Source: Candidatus Dojkabacteria bacterium (GTDB lineage: Bacteria > Patescibacteriota > Dojkabacteria > B142 > WJKM01). From it: a DNA stretch of 37,815 nt. A model generated the notes under the pieces. The model saw nothing but the letters and a program-made list of their open reading frames with translations. It had not been told where the DNA came from and ran no database searches. The DNA is taken from assembly GCA_014729085.1 (NCBI GenBank), contig WJKM01000005.1, positions 1-37,815 on the forward strand. Reading direction: 5' to 3'. The translations under genes were made by a program, and so were the position numbers. Shown here piece after piece: positions 16,031-23,924 of the stretch (positions within the stretch are counted from its first letter, which is position 1; each line of letters begins with the position of its first letter).

Positions 16031-16414
16031 AGCATATACTGATAAAGCTACCAAAATGAAAGTAACAAAGAAAATGATAATAAGTGAGATATTATTTAGT
16101 TCTTTTAATCGGAATTTATTGTTTTTCTTTTGTATCATCTTATCTTTCTTGGAGTAATGTTGTTTAACAACCTCTTCATATTTTCTGAATTCAGAAGGAA
16201 CTTCATCCCAGCTTGTATATTTTTTCCCATTTATATCAATCAATCTCACGCTCCTCCCTGCTGAATTTTTTGTTAGGTTCTCAAAAATATCGGGAATATT
16301 ATTATTGTTTTCATCCTGAAATTTCTTTTGCAATTCTGGAGGCATTTCATCTATGTCTGAATAAGTTTCTCCATTTACAACATACTTTTGCTTTTTAATT
16401 GTAAAAATATCCAT
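16013..16414 (-). CDS. Tail-anchored protein with two internal repeats, unknown
   Basis: In this 133-residue protein, the segments KYVVNGETYSDIDEMPPELQ (about 10-29) and LIDINGKKYTSWDEVPSEFR (about 58-77) are clearly related. They share I/V-NGxxY, a D-E-M/V-P and an acidic/aromatic end, so the soluble part is a tandem duplication. Between them, DENNNNIPDIFE looks like a short Asp/Asn calcium-loop-type sequence. A basic stretch (about 88-107) precedes one C-terminal transmembrane helix (about 110-132), suggesting a tail anchor with the repeats in the cytoplasm. No family is recognised. The 3' end overlaps the ATP-grasp gene by 18 bases on the opposite strand. Confidence 0.6.
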   Translation of the reverse strand: MDIFTIKKQKYVVNGETYSDIDEMPPELQKKFQDENNNNIPDIFENLTKNSAGRSVRLIDINGKKYTSWDEVPSEFRKYEEVVKQHYSKKDKMIQKKNNKFRLKELNNISLIIIFFVTFILVALSVYALFIFI

Positions 16415-16449
16415 AAATGTTTGTTTATTAATTTATTAAAATAAAAGAT

Positions 16450-18747
16450 CTAGACTTTGGCATTTATCGTCCTCTTTACATTATCTTCCGGAATAAAAAT
16501 AGTACCATTAAAAGTATTTCCGATAATATTTCCGTCTATCTCTATCTCGCCAAGCGTAGAATCAGCATAGGAGTCTATTCCTAGCATTGAAACAATATCA
16601 GGAGGTAATTCTACTATATAATTCATCGTATAAGTACCTTCTGCTTTTACATTATTAAATTCATCCAAGGTTCCTTCTACTTCTGCATGCATATCAAACT
16701 CTGTTGGAAAACTCTGTCCATCTTCTGTAATTGTAATATTATCTTTACCTTTAAGTATTATGTCAACACTGCCATCAGATTCAATTACAATAGTTGAATT
16801 TAGATGAATCTTTGGTCTTGCAGTAACTGTATCTATACCCACTAAAGGAATCTGAGCACTTCCATCCATTTCCATGCCGGACTGTTGTAAAAACAATTTG
16901 GTACATGCACTAGTATCCATTCTGGTGATAGTTAAAATTTCGTCTGCTTCTTCTTGATTTAAGAATCCAAAATCCCATTCAACTGTACCTGCTTCCTCTA
17001 ATTTTTGAATGCTTTCTCCACCAATCAATCCATTTTCATTTTGCATTTCAATTTGTAAGGACGTACCGCCAACACTTGCCAAATCTATACCTGCCTTAAT
17101 ATCGTATCTTTGTCCTCCATTTCCATCTCTTTGCTGTTTCACAGCATATGCATCCACCTTTGACAGTTCTTCAAGCTCCCACTGATCAGTTATTTCTGGC
17201 CTCTTATCTTCTGGTAACTCCTGAATAACTCTCAATACAGCTTTATCGATTCTTAAAATTCTACCGCCAATATCTTTATCTACTTGAGACACAAGACCAG
17301 GTTCATTTTTAATATAGACCTCTGTATCTCCGGTTTCCCTAAGTATTTTTTTAATTTCTGCAGCTTTTAGTTCGGGATTAATAGATTTTAGAATTGAAAT
17401 AGCCCCAGTTACTTGGGGTGTTGAAAAACTAGTACCATCAACACTAACAACTTTCCCATCTTTTCCAAAACCAACTGGTACAGTTGACCCAACAGCACTA
17501 AGAGTTATCTCGCCATCTTTTTCGTCTGATCTATTACTGAAATAGGACGGATTCCCATGTTTATCGACAGAACCGACAGTTATAATGTTATCTAAATTTA
17601 GACCGCCAAAACCATAATTTGTTCCGTCTAATTTGACTCCTAAATTGCCCTCATTCCCTGCTACTACAACTAGCACTACATCGGGATGTTTTTTTTGTAT
17701 ATACTGTGCATATTTCCTATATATATTTGTCCACCCATGGTTCTGAGGACCCGGTTTCTCAAAACCCATGGAATAATTAATAATCTTAGCGCCATTATCA
17801 ATTTGTCTTTGTATATGACTAATTGTCTGACTTGAATAGCTCCCCCCCATAAATTCAATATCTACTTGCTTTAAAGAACTAGGTGAAGTCGCTGTATTAG
17901 CAACTTTTATATTTAATTTGTCTTTAAGCCCACCAGCTACTCCTACTACACCCCCATTATCCCAATCTGCCCCTATCATGTTAGTTACTGCCGTACCATG
18001 ATTCAAATGCCCCATATCAATTTTACCCTTATCATCTCGTGAAGGTTTGTTGTTCACATCACTTTTATCAAGGGCTTCTATCTTAACCTCTCCATTTATT
18101 TCTGTAGAAATATCTGTTGTATTTAATCCTGTATCTACTACACCCACCTGAATATTATTTAACTTCACCTTACTTGTATTTATATACCTCCAAGCTTTAT
18201 CAAGCCCTATTCTTTGATATACCTGCAGGTTATTATTTTCGTCGTATATATCCTCATATCCATAAATTGTACAAGGCTTGCCCTTAATTTCTTTTTTATA
18301 AACCATCATATCAGGAACTACAGTCTCGACTTCTGTATATTCTTTGATTTGTTTAATATAATCTAATAATTCACCCGAAGCATTTATATTAGCCGACACT
18401 TGATATAGGCCTATTTCTGGGAATTCACCAATAATCTCTCCATCCATACTCTTTACAATATCTTTTAGCTTATCTTCTTGAGAATTTTCCTCTAAAAGAA
18501 TAAACACATTGCCTGCCGCTACTTCCCCCCAATTTTCAGTTTGAATAGGACTCATTTCCTCAGAAATTTGGAAATAATTTGATATTCCTGGATCCTCATT
18601 TTTATTCTTTTCTGTCTTGGATTCCTCTTTTCCCAAAAAATACAAAGACATAATGCAAACAAAAATTCCAACACATATGAATCCTAATATACCTAAAAAA
18701 ATAATTATTTTTATGTACAGTTTTTTTCTTGGGGTATTATTTTGCAT
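16450..18747 (-). CDS. Membrane-anchored subtilisin-like serine protease (S8)
   Basis: This 765-residue protein has a hydrophobic anchor at about 12-38. An I9-like propeptide region follows (about 78-150), then the S8 catalytic domain (about 175-510). The catalytic Asp205 is in VGVVDTGLN, His250 in LNHGTAV and Ser440 in DGTSFSTPQVTGA; Asn365 in VVAGNEG is the oxyanion residue. All four are intact, so the enzyme should be active. Residues 510-765 are beta-rich, with no recognised domain, and may recognise substrate or fold over the active site. The protein should sit on the outer face of the membrane and process surface or scavenged proteins. Its 236-base upstream gap contains the two-hairpin element at 18812-18869, oriented toward this gene. 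Confidence 0.9.
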   Translation of the reverse strand: MQNNTPRKKLYIKIIIFLGILGFICVGIFVCIMSLYFLGKEESKTEKNKNEDPGISNYFQISEEMSPIQTENWGEVAAGNVFILLEENSQEDKLKDIVKSMDGEIIGEFPEIGLYQVSANINASGELLDYIKQIKEYTEVETVVPDMMVYKKEIKGKPCTIYGYEDIYDENNNLQVYQRIGLDKAWRYINTSKVKLNNIQVGVVDTGLNTTDISTEINGEVKIEALDKSDVNNKPSRDDKGKIDMGHLNHGTAVTNMIGADWDNGGVVGVAGGLKDKLNIKVANTATSPSSLKQVDIEFMGGSYSSQTISHIQRQIDNGAKIINYSMGFEKPGPQNHGWTNIYRKYAQYIQKKHPDVVLVVVAGNEGNLGVKLDGTNYGFGGLNLDNIITVGSVDKHGNPSYFSNRSDEKDGEITLSAVGSTVPVGFGKDGKVVSVDGTSFSTPQVTGAISILKSINPELKAAEIKKILRETGDTEVYIKNEPGLVSQVDKDIGGRILRIDKAVLRVIQELPEDKRPEITDQWELEELSKVDAYAVKQQRDGNGGQRYDIKAGIDLASVGGTSLQIEMQNENGLIGGESIQKLEEAGTVEWDFGFLNQEEADEILTITRMDTSACTKLFLQQSGMEMDGSAQIPLVGIDTVTARPKIHLNSTIVIESDGSVDIILKGKDNITITEDGQSFPTEFDMHAEVEGTLDEFNNVKAEGTYTMNYIVELPPDIVSMLGIDSYADSTLGEIEIDGNIIGNTFNGTIFIPEDNVKRTINAKV

Positions 18748-18811
18748 AATGAAAAGATTTATATCTAGTATAAAGATACTTTATCTTAACAAACAGAAAA
18801 GAATAGTGCAC

Positions 18812-18869
18812 ATAATCCTCGCTACGCTCGGAATTATTTGCCTTCATCCCGTAAAACAGGATTTCGGCA
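18812..18869 (-). ncRNA. Two adjacent structured hairpins with GA-rich internal loops (candidate leader RNA or regulatory element)
   Basis: Read on the minus strand, the first hairpin (18869-18839) has a TGCC/GGCA stem and a symmetric GAA/GAA internal loop. A 7-bp stem ATCCTGT/ACGGGAT (one G-U pair) and a TTT loop complete it. One base later, the second (18837-18812) has ATAAT/ATTAT, CC/GG with one bulged T, a tandem GA/GA loop, a GC/GC pair and a GTA loop. On the plus strand the G-U becomes a C-A mismatch and the GA loops become TC loops, so the minus-strand RNA folds better. The stretch is noticeably GC-richer than its surroundings. It could be the 5' leader of the protease gene, the 3' end of the SLH gene transcript, or a small mobile repeat. 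Confidence 0.4.
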
Positions 18870-18983
18870 GCTTGTATGTAAAAATGTAAATTTTTAGAAA
18901 ATTTCCAATTTCCGTAACAACAAGAATTGTGGGGAGCAGAAAGTCTATATAAATGAAATTTATGTTTCTGTATATAAAGAGAT

Positions 18984-20720
18984 TTATTTGAATCCAATTA
19001 CATTTGGCCTTCGATTTTCTTCCAAAAAATTATATTCTTCATAATCTTTAGAGTATAGTTGGACGGAATTTCCACCATCTAAAGCAATAATAGTCGGATA
19101 GCTATTTCGAAATTCTTCCATATTTAATATTATATGAGTAAGTTCATTTAAAGAATAAGCTTTTTCTATTGCTAGTATTAAGTATTTAGTTCTTCTATTT
19201 TCTCCGATTACAAGAATATTTCTTTTCCTTTTATGCTTCCCATTTGCAGAATTATTAACCCAATCGAGTTCAATATCACCATCCCGAGACATTAATGGAC
19301 CTGTTTGAAACTCTAAATAACGATCATATCCTTCCCTCATAGGCTCAAAACCCTCAACATCGTAAACCATCATCTCATTTGTTGCAGTATCGTATCTTAC
19401 AATATGTGTAACCTGCGAATCTTCATGAAGTTGTTTAACTGGAAATAAATGCTGGCCGTAATAATTTAAAAGTCCTGCATGTAGATATTCCCAATAATAT
19501 TGTTTATCATTATCAAGATCAAGATCTCTGGAAAACGCCTTAGAAATCCAACCTTGAATATTGTCATCTATATCTAAAATTTCATACCACTCTTCATTTT
19601 CATTTAACTTTTCGACAATTTCAAAATCATATAACTTACCGATTATGTTGTCCTCTGTTTCCGTCGTGGGTGTGGAACGTATACGCAGATAAGAATGTGT
19701 CCCCTCAATAATAACATAGGATTTACTTCTATCTAAAACATCACCCAAAGGCCTTTCTCTCTTAAATGCACCAAAATAAGATGCATTAGCAGCAAATACA
19801 AAATTATTCTGTTCTGCTATTTCATGTAATGTGAGCAAATTTTCCCTATTGTATTTAAAATAAATATCGCCATAAGTCTTAAGCATTGTAAGACCAAGAT
19901 CATGAAAGTGATTCAAATATACCCCATCCTTATACTTATCATCCGAGGATTGAATTTTTGCGCTAATGATACTTAAAGATGGAAAATTAGAATTTCTATT
20001 TGTACCTGCATATAAAGATGAATTAACAATTATCTTTGCCAACTCTCCTCTAGTCAGGAAGTCTTCGGGACGATAAAGATCAGAATTAGTATTAATAACT
20101 TGGTCAAATACACTTAGATCTTTCGAAGTTCTATAGAGCTTCTTGATGAAAGTAGCGAAAACATTCTCTTCGGTTATATCTGAAAAGAACTCTTCAGTGT
20201 CTTCTGCTAACTTCCGTTCTAGAATTTTCTCCAAACTATTACTTATAAATTTTGCTGTCTGTCCCCTACTTACTTTTTCTTCTGGTTTGTATTCACCATC
20301 AGTATATCCATGAATAATGCCTGCTTTTTTCAAAGAATAAATATACTTATAGAAAACATGGCTTTCAGAAACATCTGGGAACTTTTCTAAATCTTCAAGT
20401 TCTGTTTCAGAAAGTGTTAATCCAAATGCATTAGAGACATATTTTGCAAATTCCCCTCGAGTAACCTGATTATTTGCGCGGTATGTTCCATCAGAATAGC
20501 CGGAGATAAAATAATTGTAATATAAAAAATTCACATAGTAACAAAGCTCAGTGTTTTCCGTAACATCACTCAGCTCGCATTTACATCTAAAATCCTGTGG
20601 CAGACTATTAATATCCTGAGCATACGAGTAATTAATAAAAGTCACAACTATAAAAAAAGAGAGGGTATGAAAAAGAATAGATACTTTCTTAACCATTGAT
20701 TTTAGGAATTGTCTGTTCAT
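18984..20720 (-). CDS. SLH-anchored surface protein with phosphodiester-glycosidase (NAGPA) domain and SH3-like insertion
   Basis: The 578-residue protein has a signal peptide (hydrophobic core about 16-30) and three SLH repeats (about 58-235). The repeats are marked by FISGYSDGTY with VTRGEFAKYV, by IIHGYTDGEY with VSRGQTAKFI, and by LTRGELAKIIV. The C-terminal half matches the NAGPA family (PF09992). FVFAANASYF (near 280) and IIALDGGNSVQLY (near 550) are its two most conserved strands; family enzymes cleave sugar-phosphodiester bonds on glycans. Between them lies a bacterial SH3-like segment, SYLRIRSTPTTETE to IQGWISKAF (about 327-382), usually a peptidoglycan-binding module. It probably trims wall or capsule glycans at the surface. 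A promoter is likely at 20747-20775. Confidence 0.8.
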   Translation of the reverse strand: MNRQFLKSMVKKVSILFHTLSFFIVVTFINYSYAQDINSLPQDFRCKCELSDVTENTELCYYVNFLYYNYFISGYSDGTYRANNQVTRGEFAKYVSNAFGLTLSETELEDLEKFPDVSESHVFYKYIYSLKKAGIIHGYTDGEYKPEEKVSRGQTAKFISNSLEKILERKLAEDTEEFFSDITEENVFATFIKKLYRTSKDLSVFDQVINTNSDLYRPEDFLTRGELAKIIVNSSLYAGTNRNSNFPSLSIISAKIQSSDDKYKDGVYLNHFHDLGLTMLKTYGDIYFKYNRENLLTLHEIAEQNNFVFAANASYFGAFKRERPLGDVLDRSKSYVIIEGTHSYLRIRSTPTTETEDNIIGKLYDFEIVEKLNENEEWYEILDIDDNIQGWISKAFSRDLDLDNDKQYYWEYLHAGLLNYYGQHLFPVKQLHEDSQVTHIVRYDTATNEMMVYDVEGFEPMREGYDRYLEFQTGPLMSRDGDIELDWVNNSANGKHKRKRNILVIGENRRTKYLILAIEKAYSLNELTHIILNMEEFRNSYPTIIALDGGNSVQLYSKDYEEYNFLEENRRPNVIGFK

Positions 20721-20746
20721 ATTTACTAATTAATTAAATAGTAGAT

Positions 20747-20775
20747 ACAATAATATTATAACCTGAAACAGTCAA
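20747..20775 (-). promoter_or_regulatory. Probable promoter of the SLH/NAGPA gene
   Basis: On the minus strand, TTGACT (plus 20770-20775), a 17-base spacer and TATTGT (plus 20747-20752) precede the ATG at 20720. A perfect TATAAT also lies within the spacer but at the wrong distance from TTGACT. Confidence 0.4.
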
Positions 20776-20801
20776 ATCAATTAAATAGTTGATGTGAAAA
20801 C

Positions 20802-21545
20802 TCATATTGAAAACATTCTTCCCACTAAAAAGGCAACAAGAGCAGACACAGACCCTGTAGCAAGCATCTCAAAAATTGATCGTTTTAGACTCTCTTTAGT
20901 AGTCTTCCATCTTAATATCCCAAGAAGTATAAGAGATATAAATGTAAATAGGGAAGAAATATACAAAGCAGTCTTCATGTTTTCTTTGAAAATGACAACC
21001 GGCATTAAGGGTATGAATCCAAAAACCACAAATGACAAAAAGGTAGCAACAGAACTGATGACTGGACTCTCTTCTTCTAAATTTGGTATCTCTATTTCTC
21101 TATTCATCATCCATTCAAGCCAATATGATTTGTTTTTCATTATTATTGAAGTCATTTTCTCGGCTTGCTTTTCCGTAAATCCCTCTTTCTTCAATATATT
21201 CATAGTTTCCTCTTTCTCAGTCTCAGGTTCATTTTCTATAGCATACTGTTCTTTCTTCTTTGCATGTTTATAGACACCTTTATGCGCTCTAATAGATAGG
21301 AAATTTCCTAGGGCCATAGATGTCGCATCTGCAAAAAGATTGGCAAGCCCAAACAACAAAACTGTTAAAAAGGAGTACATAGCAGTTGTATCTTTAAAAT
21401 TTGCTCCAGAAAAACCCGCTATAACCACAAAAGTAGATATTATCCCATCATTACCTCCATATACTATTTCCTTTAAATATTTAGAAAAAATACTGAGTTG
21501 AGTATTACTCTCAATTATATCTATCTTTCTATTTTTAATATTCAT
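20802..21545 (-). CDS. VIT1/CCC1-family iron/manganese transporter
   Basis: This 247-residue protein matches the VIT family. It opens with YLKEIVYGGNDGIISTFVVIAGFSGA (about 24-49), the signature first helix carrying an Asp on the transport path. A second helix ends in LFADATSMALGNFLS. A cytoplasmic Glu-rich metal-binding stretch follows (about 95-160; many Glu, with Met residues in WLEWMMN), then three more helices. Characterised members export Fe2+ or Mn2+ from the cytoplasm in exchange for protons. In this setting it could regulate the iron pool that also feeds hydrogenase Fe-S clusters, but that link is inference. A strong hairpin lies 36-65 bases upstream of its ATG. The SLH/NAGPA gene follows on the same strand but has its own likely promoter. 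Confidence 0.85.
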   Translation of the reverse strand: MNIKNRKIDIIESNTQLSIFSKYLKEIVYGGNDGIISTFVVIAGFSGANFKDTTAMYSFLTVLLFGLANLFADATSMALGNFLSIRAHKGVYKHAKKKEQYAIENEPETEKEETMNILKKEGFTEKQAEKMTSIIMKNKSYWLEWMMNREIEIPNLEEESPVISSVATFLSFVVFGFIPLMPVVIFKENMKTALYISSLFTFISLILLGILRWKTTKESLKRSIFEMLATGSVSALVAFLVGRMFSI

Positions 21546-21850
21546 AAATTTATCTTTTTAAGTTAATTCTTTTATTTTAAAGGAAAAAATACTTTATTTG
21601 TATTTTTTCCCAAAATATATAATAATTTTGACTAAAAGTAACATTAATATTATAATATTATAGGCTTTAATTTATTCTTAAAATACTCGAAAATGTGTCA
21701 AATCAAAGGAGGACTTTTTTTTGCGTTTAATATAATGGTAACCCTGTTTATTCTACATACCTATACATACTAACTTCATTCCAGATACCCACAAAGTTTG
21801 ATATACCCAAAGTTTTAACATATACTATTAGTATTCTTTATTCTTTTTTT
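21546..21850. other. Divergent intergenic region with a hairpin, an AGGAGG and a TATAAT
   Basis: GGAAAAAATAC (21582-21592), a 7-base loop and GTATTTTTTCC (21600-21610) make a perfect 11-bp hairpin in the likely leader of the minus-strand VIT gene. AGGAGG at 21707-21712, within GGAGGACTTTT, is not followed by any usable ORF. TATAAT at 21731-21736 may be the -10 for the plus-strand gene at 21851, with an unclear -35. Nothing coding is supported. Confidence 0.5.
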
Positions 21851-22516
21851 GTGGGCACGAAACCAAATCAATCAAATTTGAAAAAGTTTATTACAAAACT
21901 TAAGAAACTTTCTTATCTTAAGAAGGAAAGACCTAACATTGCTAAATTCAATAAAGATGCATCTTTCATAAAAAGATTCAAAACCGGTTTTACAACTTTC
22001 CTATTTATAATTTTTGTTATTTCGACCATATATAAAATCGAACAAGAACTTCGAATATTTACACCTATATATCATGACCTGACAGCTAAGATAACCAGAT
22101 CAAAGGATAAAGTTAAGGGTTTATTTACATCAAATGTTATGCTTAATGAACAAAATGAATTTGACGGTATATATGAAATCAATATTAAAGAAGGTAGCTG
22201 CAATCTAAATAATCTGGATATTATGGAGTTAAATGCTTTCCCTTCCAAAGAAATTGAAGTGAGACAACGCTTTGTTTCTTATCCTAATGGAAACACAGTA
22301 TTTATAAATGAATATGGCGATACTTCAATACAATTCAACAAAAATACTGAAGGAATATATGGTCAATATAAAGATAATCTTTACTTTAATAAAGATGGTG
22401 ATGTAGTTCTTGTAAAAGGCACTTTTTCATTTACAGCTCCTAATAAAGTGAATAGTGAAGTGAAGGAAATAGTTTGCATCGGTCAGTATGCAGGGCATCG
22501 TATTGCTTATTATTAA
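21851..22516 (+). CDS. Single-pass membrane protein, unknown
   Basis: The 221-residue reading starts at GTG (21851). No ATG, GTG or TTG lies in frame between it and the upstream stop at about 21727, and the next Met is near residue 95, beyond the membrane segment, so GTG is preferred. The first 45 residues are Lys-rich. One transmembrane helix follows (about 50-64, FTTFLFIIFVISTIY), then an exported beta-rich domain with repeated Gly-Tyr/Tyr-Gly turns (EFDGIYEIN, TEGIYGQYKDNLYF) that loosely recall MORN or beta-hairpin repeats. Two Cys (CNLNN and EIVCIGQYAG) could form a disulfide. No family is assigned. It ends two bases from the convergent thioredoxin-like gene. Confidence 0.55.
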   Translation: MGTKPNQSNLKKFITKLKKLSYLKKERPNIAKFNKDASFIKRFKTGFTTFLFIIFVISTIYKIEQELRIFTPIYHDLTAKITRSKDKVKGLFTSNVMLNEQNEFDGIYEINIKEGSCNLNNLDIMELNAFPSKEIEVRQRFVSYPNGNTVFINEYGDTSIQFNKNTEGIYGQYKDNLYFNKDGDVVLVKGTFSFTAPNKVNSEVKEIVCIGQYAGHRIAYY

Positions 22517-22518
22517 GC

Positions 22519-22788
22519 CTAGTTCCCAAACTGATCATCACAAAATGCTTTTTTACAACCTTTTATAGCTTTTTTTATTACCTCTCTAGAAGGAATATTA
22601 CCAATGCTAACAACGAGCCCGTTTACAACCAGAGCCGGGGTTGAATGAATTCCATTATCTGTCACTTCCTCAATTTTTCTAATTCTTTTGATTTCAGCTT
22701 TCTTATCAATTTCTTTCAAAACTTCCCTAACAAGATCATATGTCTCTAAGCCTCCAGCTTCATCTGAGCCATAAATTATGATTTCCAT
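22519..22788 (-). CDS. Thioredoxin-fold protein of the MTH895/TM0996 type lacking the CxxC motif
   Basis: The 89-residue length and pattern fit the small redox-active-disulfide protein family. An N-terminal strand runs into a loop-helix, YGSDEAGGLETYDLVREVL. HSTPALVVNG holds the cis-Pro (Pro51), and a final helix follows. In relatives the loop is GTGCxxCxxT; aligned here, the two cysteines become Glu10 and Gly13, so normal thiol chemistry is lost. Two Cys instead sit at the C-terminus (Cys78 and Cys83, CKKAFC). A weak AAAGGAAAAG stretch precedes the ATG, one of the few Shine-Dalgarno-like sites here. It is the last gene of the hyp operon, 11 bases after hypB. It may bind metal or a partner during hydrogenase maturation; this is inference. 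Confidence 0.65.
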   Translation of the reverse strand: MEIIIYGSDEAGGLETYDLVREVLKEIDKKAEIKRIRKIEEVTDNGIHSTPALVVNGLVVSIGNIPSREVIKKAIKGCKKAFCDDQFGN

Positions 22789-22799
22789 ATTCTTTTCCT

Positions 22800-23462
22800 T
22801 TATATTTTAAATAATCCAGATTTATCTGCTATCCATTTATACCATTTTTGCATACCCTCACCGTTTATTGCAGCAACTTTCATAATATCTAGATCCCTTT
22901 TTACTTCTCTACAATAATCTAGAGTTTGCTCTATATCATATTCAACGAAGGGTAGAAGGTCTATTTTATTTACTAAACAAAGATCTGATGAATGGAACAT
23001 ATTTGGATATTTAATAGGTTTATCCTCGCCCTCAGTGACGCTAATAATAACAACCCTAAGGTTTTCACCAAGGTCAAACATTGAAGGACATATTAAATTT
23101 CCAACATTTTCAATAATAACTAAAGAATTATTGCTTGGCTTTAATTTATCTACAGCTTTCTTAATATTGACTGCATTAAGATGGCATGCCTTTCCAGTAT
23201 TAATCTGAACAGCTTCAGCACCCGCTTTCTTAATCCTCTCAGCATCTCGAGAAGTTTGCTGGTCCCCTTCTATTACATAAATATCAATTTTGTTTTGTAA
23301 ATCCTCTATTGTTTTTTCAATTAGAGTTGTTTTACCAGATCCAGGAGAACTTACCAAATTGAGAACAAATAAATTATGATCACGAAAATATTTTTTGTTT
23401 TCTTCTGCGGTAAGATTATTTTTCTTCAAAATATTTGATTCTACCTTAATTTTTTTTGCCAT
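22800..23462 (-). CDS. hypB: Hydrogenase nickel-incorporation GTPase HypB
   Basis: This 220-residue GTPase delivers nickel to the hydrogenase large subunit together with HypA. Walker A is SSPGSGKTT (38-46). The nickel/zinc site in the GTPase domain is present: Cys93-His94 in GKACHLNA and Cys125 in GNLICPSMFDLGE. NKIDLLP (165-171) is the guanine-specificity loop. The N-terminal His-rich stretch and the CxxCGC high-affinity nickel site seen in some HypB proteins are absent, so nickel storage is unlikely. There is no Shine-Dalgarno sequence. The gene lies 24 bases after hypA and 11 before the thioredoxin-like gene, all in the minus-strand hyp operon. Confidence 0.95.
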   Translation of the reverse strand: MAKKIKVESNILKKNNLTAEENKKYFRDHNLFVLNLVSSPGSGKTTLIEKTIEDLQNKIDIYVIEGDQQTSRDAERIKKAGAEAVQINTGKACHLNAVNIKKAVDKLKPSNNSLVIIENVGNLICPSMFDLGENLRVVIISVTEGEDKPIKYPNMFHSSDLCLVNKIDLLPFVEYDIEQTLDYCREVKRDLDIMKVAAINGEGMQKWYKWIADKSGLFKI

Positions 23463-23486
23463 TTAAGATTTAATAAAGATTAAAAA

Positions 23487-23828
23487 TTATTCACCAGAAA
23501 TTGACTTAACTCTCAATTCTTTTCCTTGTAATACTTTTGGGTTAAAATCATTACAGTCTGGACAACGGGACTGAAGAGTGTCCATATTGAATGTAAGACC
23601 ACAACTTAAACATTTACCTAATCCAGAAATATATATTATCTTCAGATTAGCAGACTCCAGGTTCGTATTAACTACAGCTGAATTTAATGCAAATTCCAAA
23701 GCTTCGATTTCAACTCCAGCAAGCATTCCAACTTCTATTTCAACTTCAGAGATAAAACTTATTTCATGTTTATCTGCATAATTTTCTGCGATAGCAACTA
23801 TATTCTCTGCAAGTGAAAGTTCATGCAT
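23487..23828 (-). CDS. hypA: Hydrogenase nickel chaperone HypA
   Basis: This protein passes nickel to HoxH with HypB. I place the start at the ATG at 23828, giving MHELSLAENIV and 113 residues. His2 right after the initiator Met is the conserved nickel ligand and must be N-terminal. A longer in-frame reading from 23867 would bury it behind 13 extra residues and is rejected. The zinc site is CLSC (Cys73, Cys76) and CPDC (Cys89, Cys92), spaced normally. The length equals that of typical HypA. A 96-base gap separates it from hypE upstream; no clear internal promoter was seen there. hypB follows by 24 bases. Confidence 0.95.
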   Translation of the reverse strand: MHELSLAENIVAIAENYADKHEISFISEVEIEVGMLAGVEIEALEFALNSAVVNTNLESANLKIIYISGLGKCLSCGLTFNMDTLQSRCPDCNDFNPKVLQGKELRVKSISGE

Positions 23829-23924
23829 TATTGAGTAATTTAATTTATTAACAAAATTGTCTATCAATTATAACTTCTACAGATTCAGTTGAGAAATAAA
23901 TTTCTAGGTCAGGATCGCTTATAA

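Noticed and set aside
18737-18997. Minus-strand ORF of 86 codons between the protease and SLH genes
   Set aside because: It runs through the structured hairpin region and overlaps both neighbours' ends; its composition is random-looking and no motif is seen.
20794-21273. Plus-strand ORF of 159 codons
   Set aside because: It is antisense to the VIT transporter gene, which has clear family motifs.
21721-21732. TTG start behind AGGAGG at 21707
   Set aside because: The frame stops after four codons; no gene is possible there.
23829-23867. Upstream extension of HypA by 13 residues
   Set aside because: It would bury the nickel-binding His2, which must follow the initiator Met.
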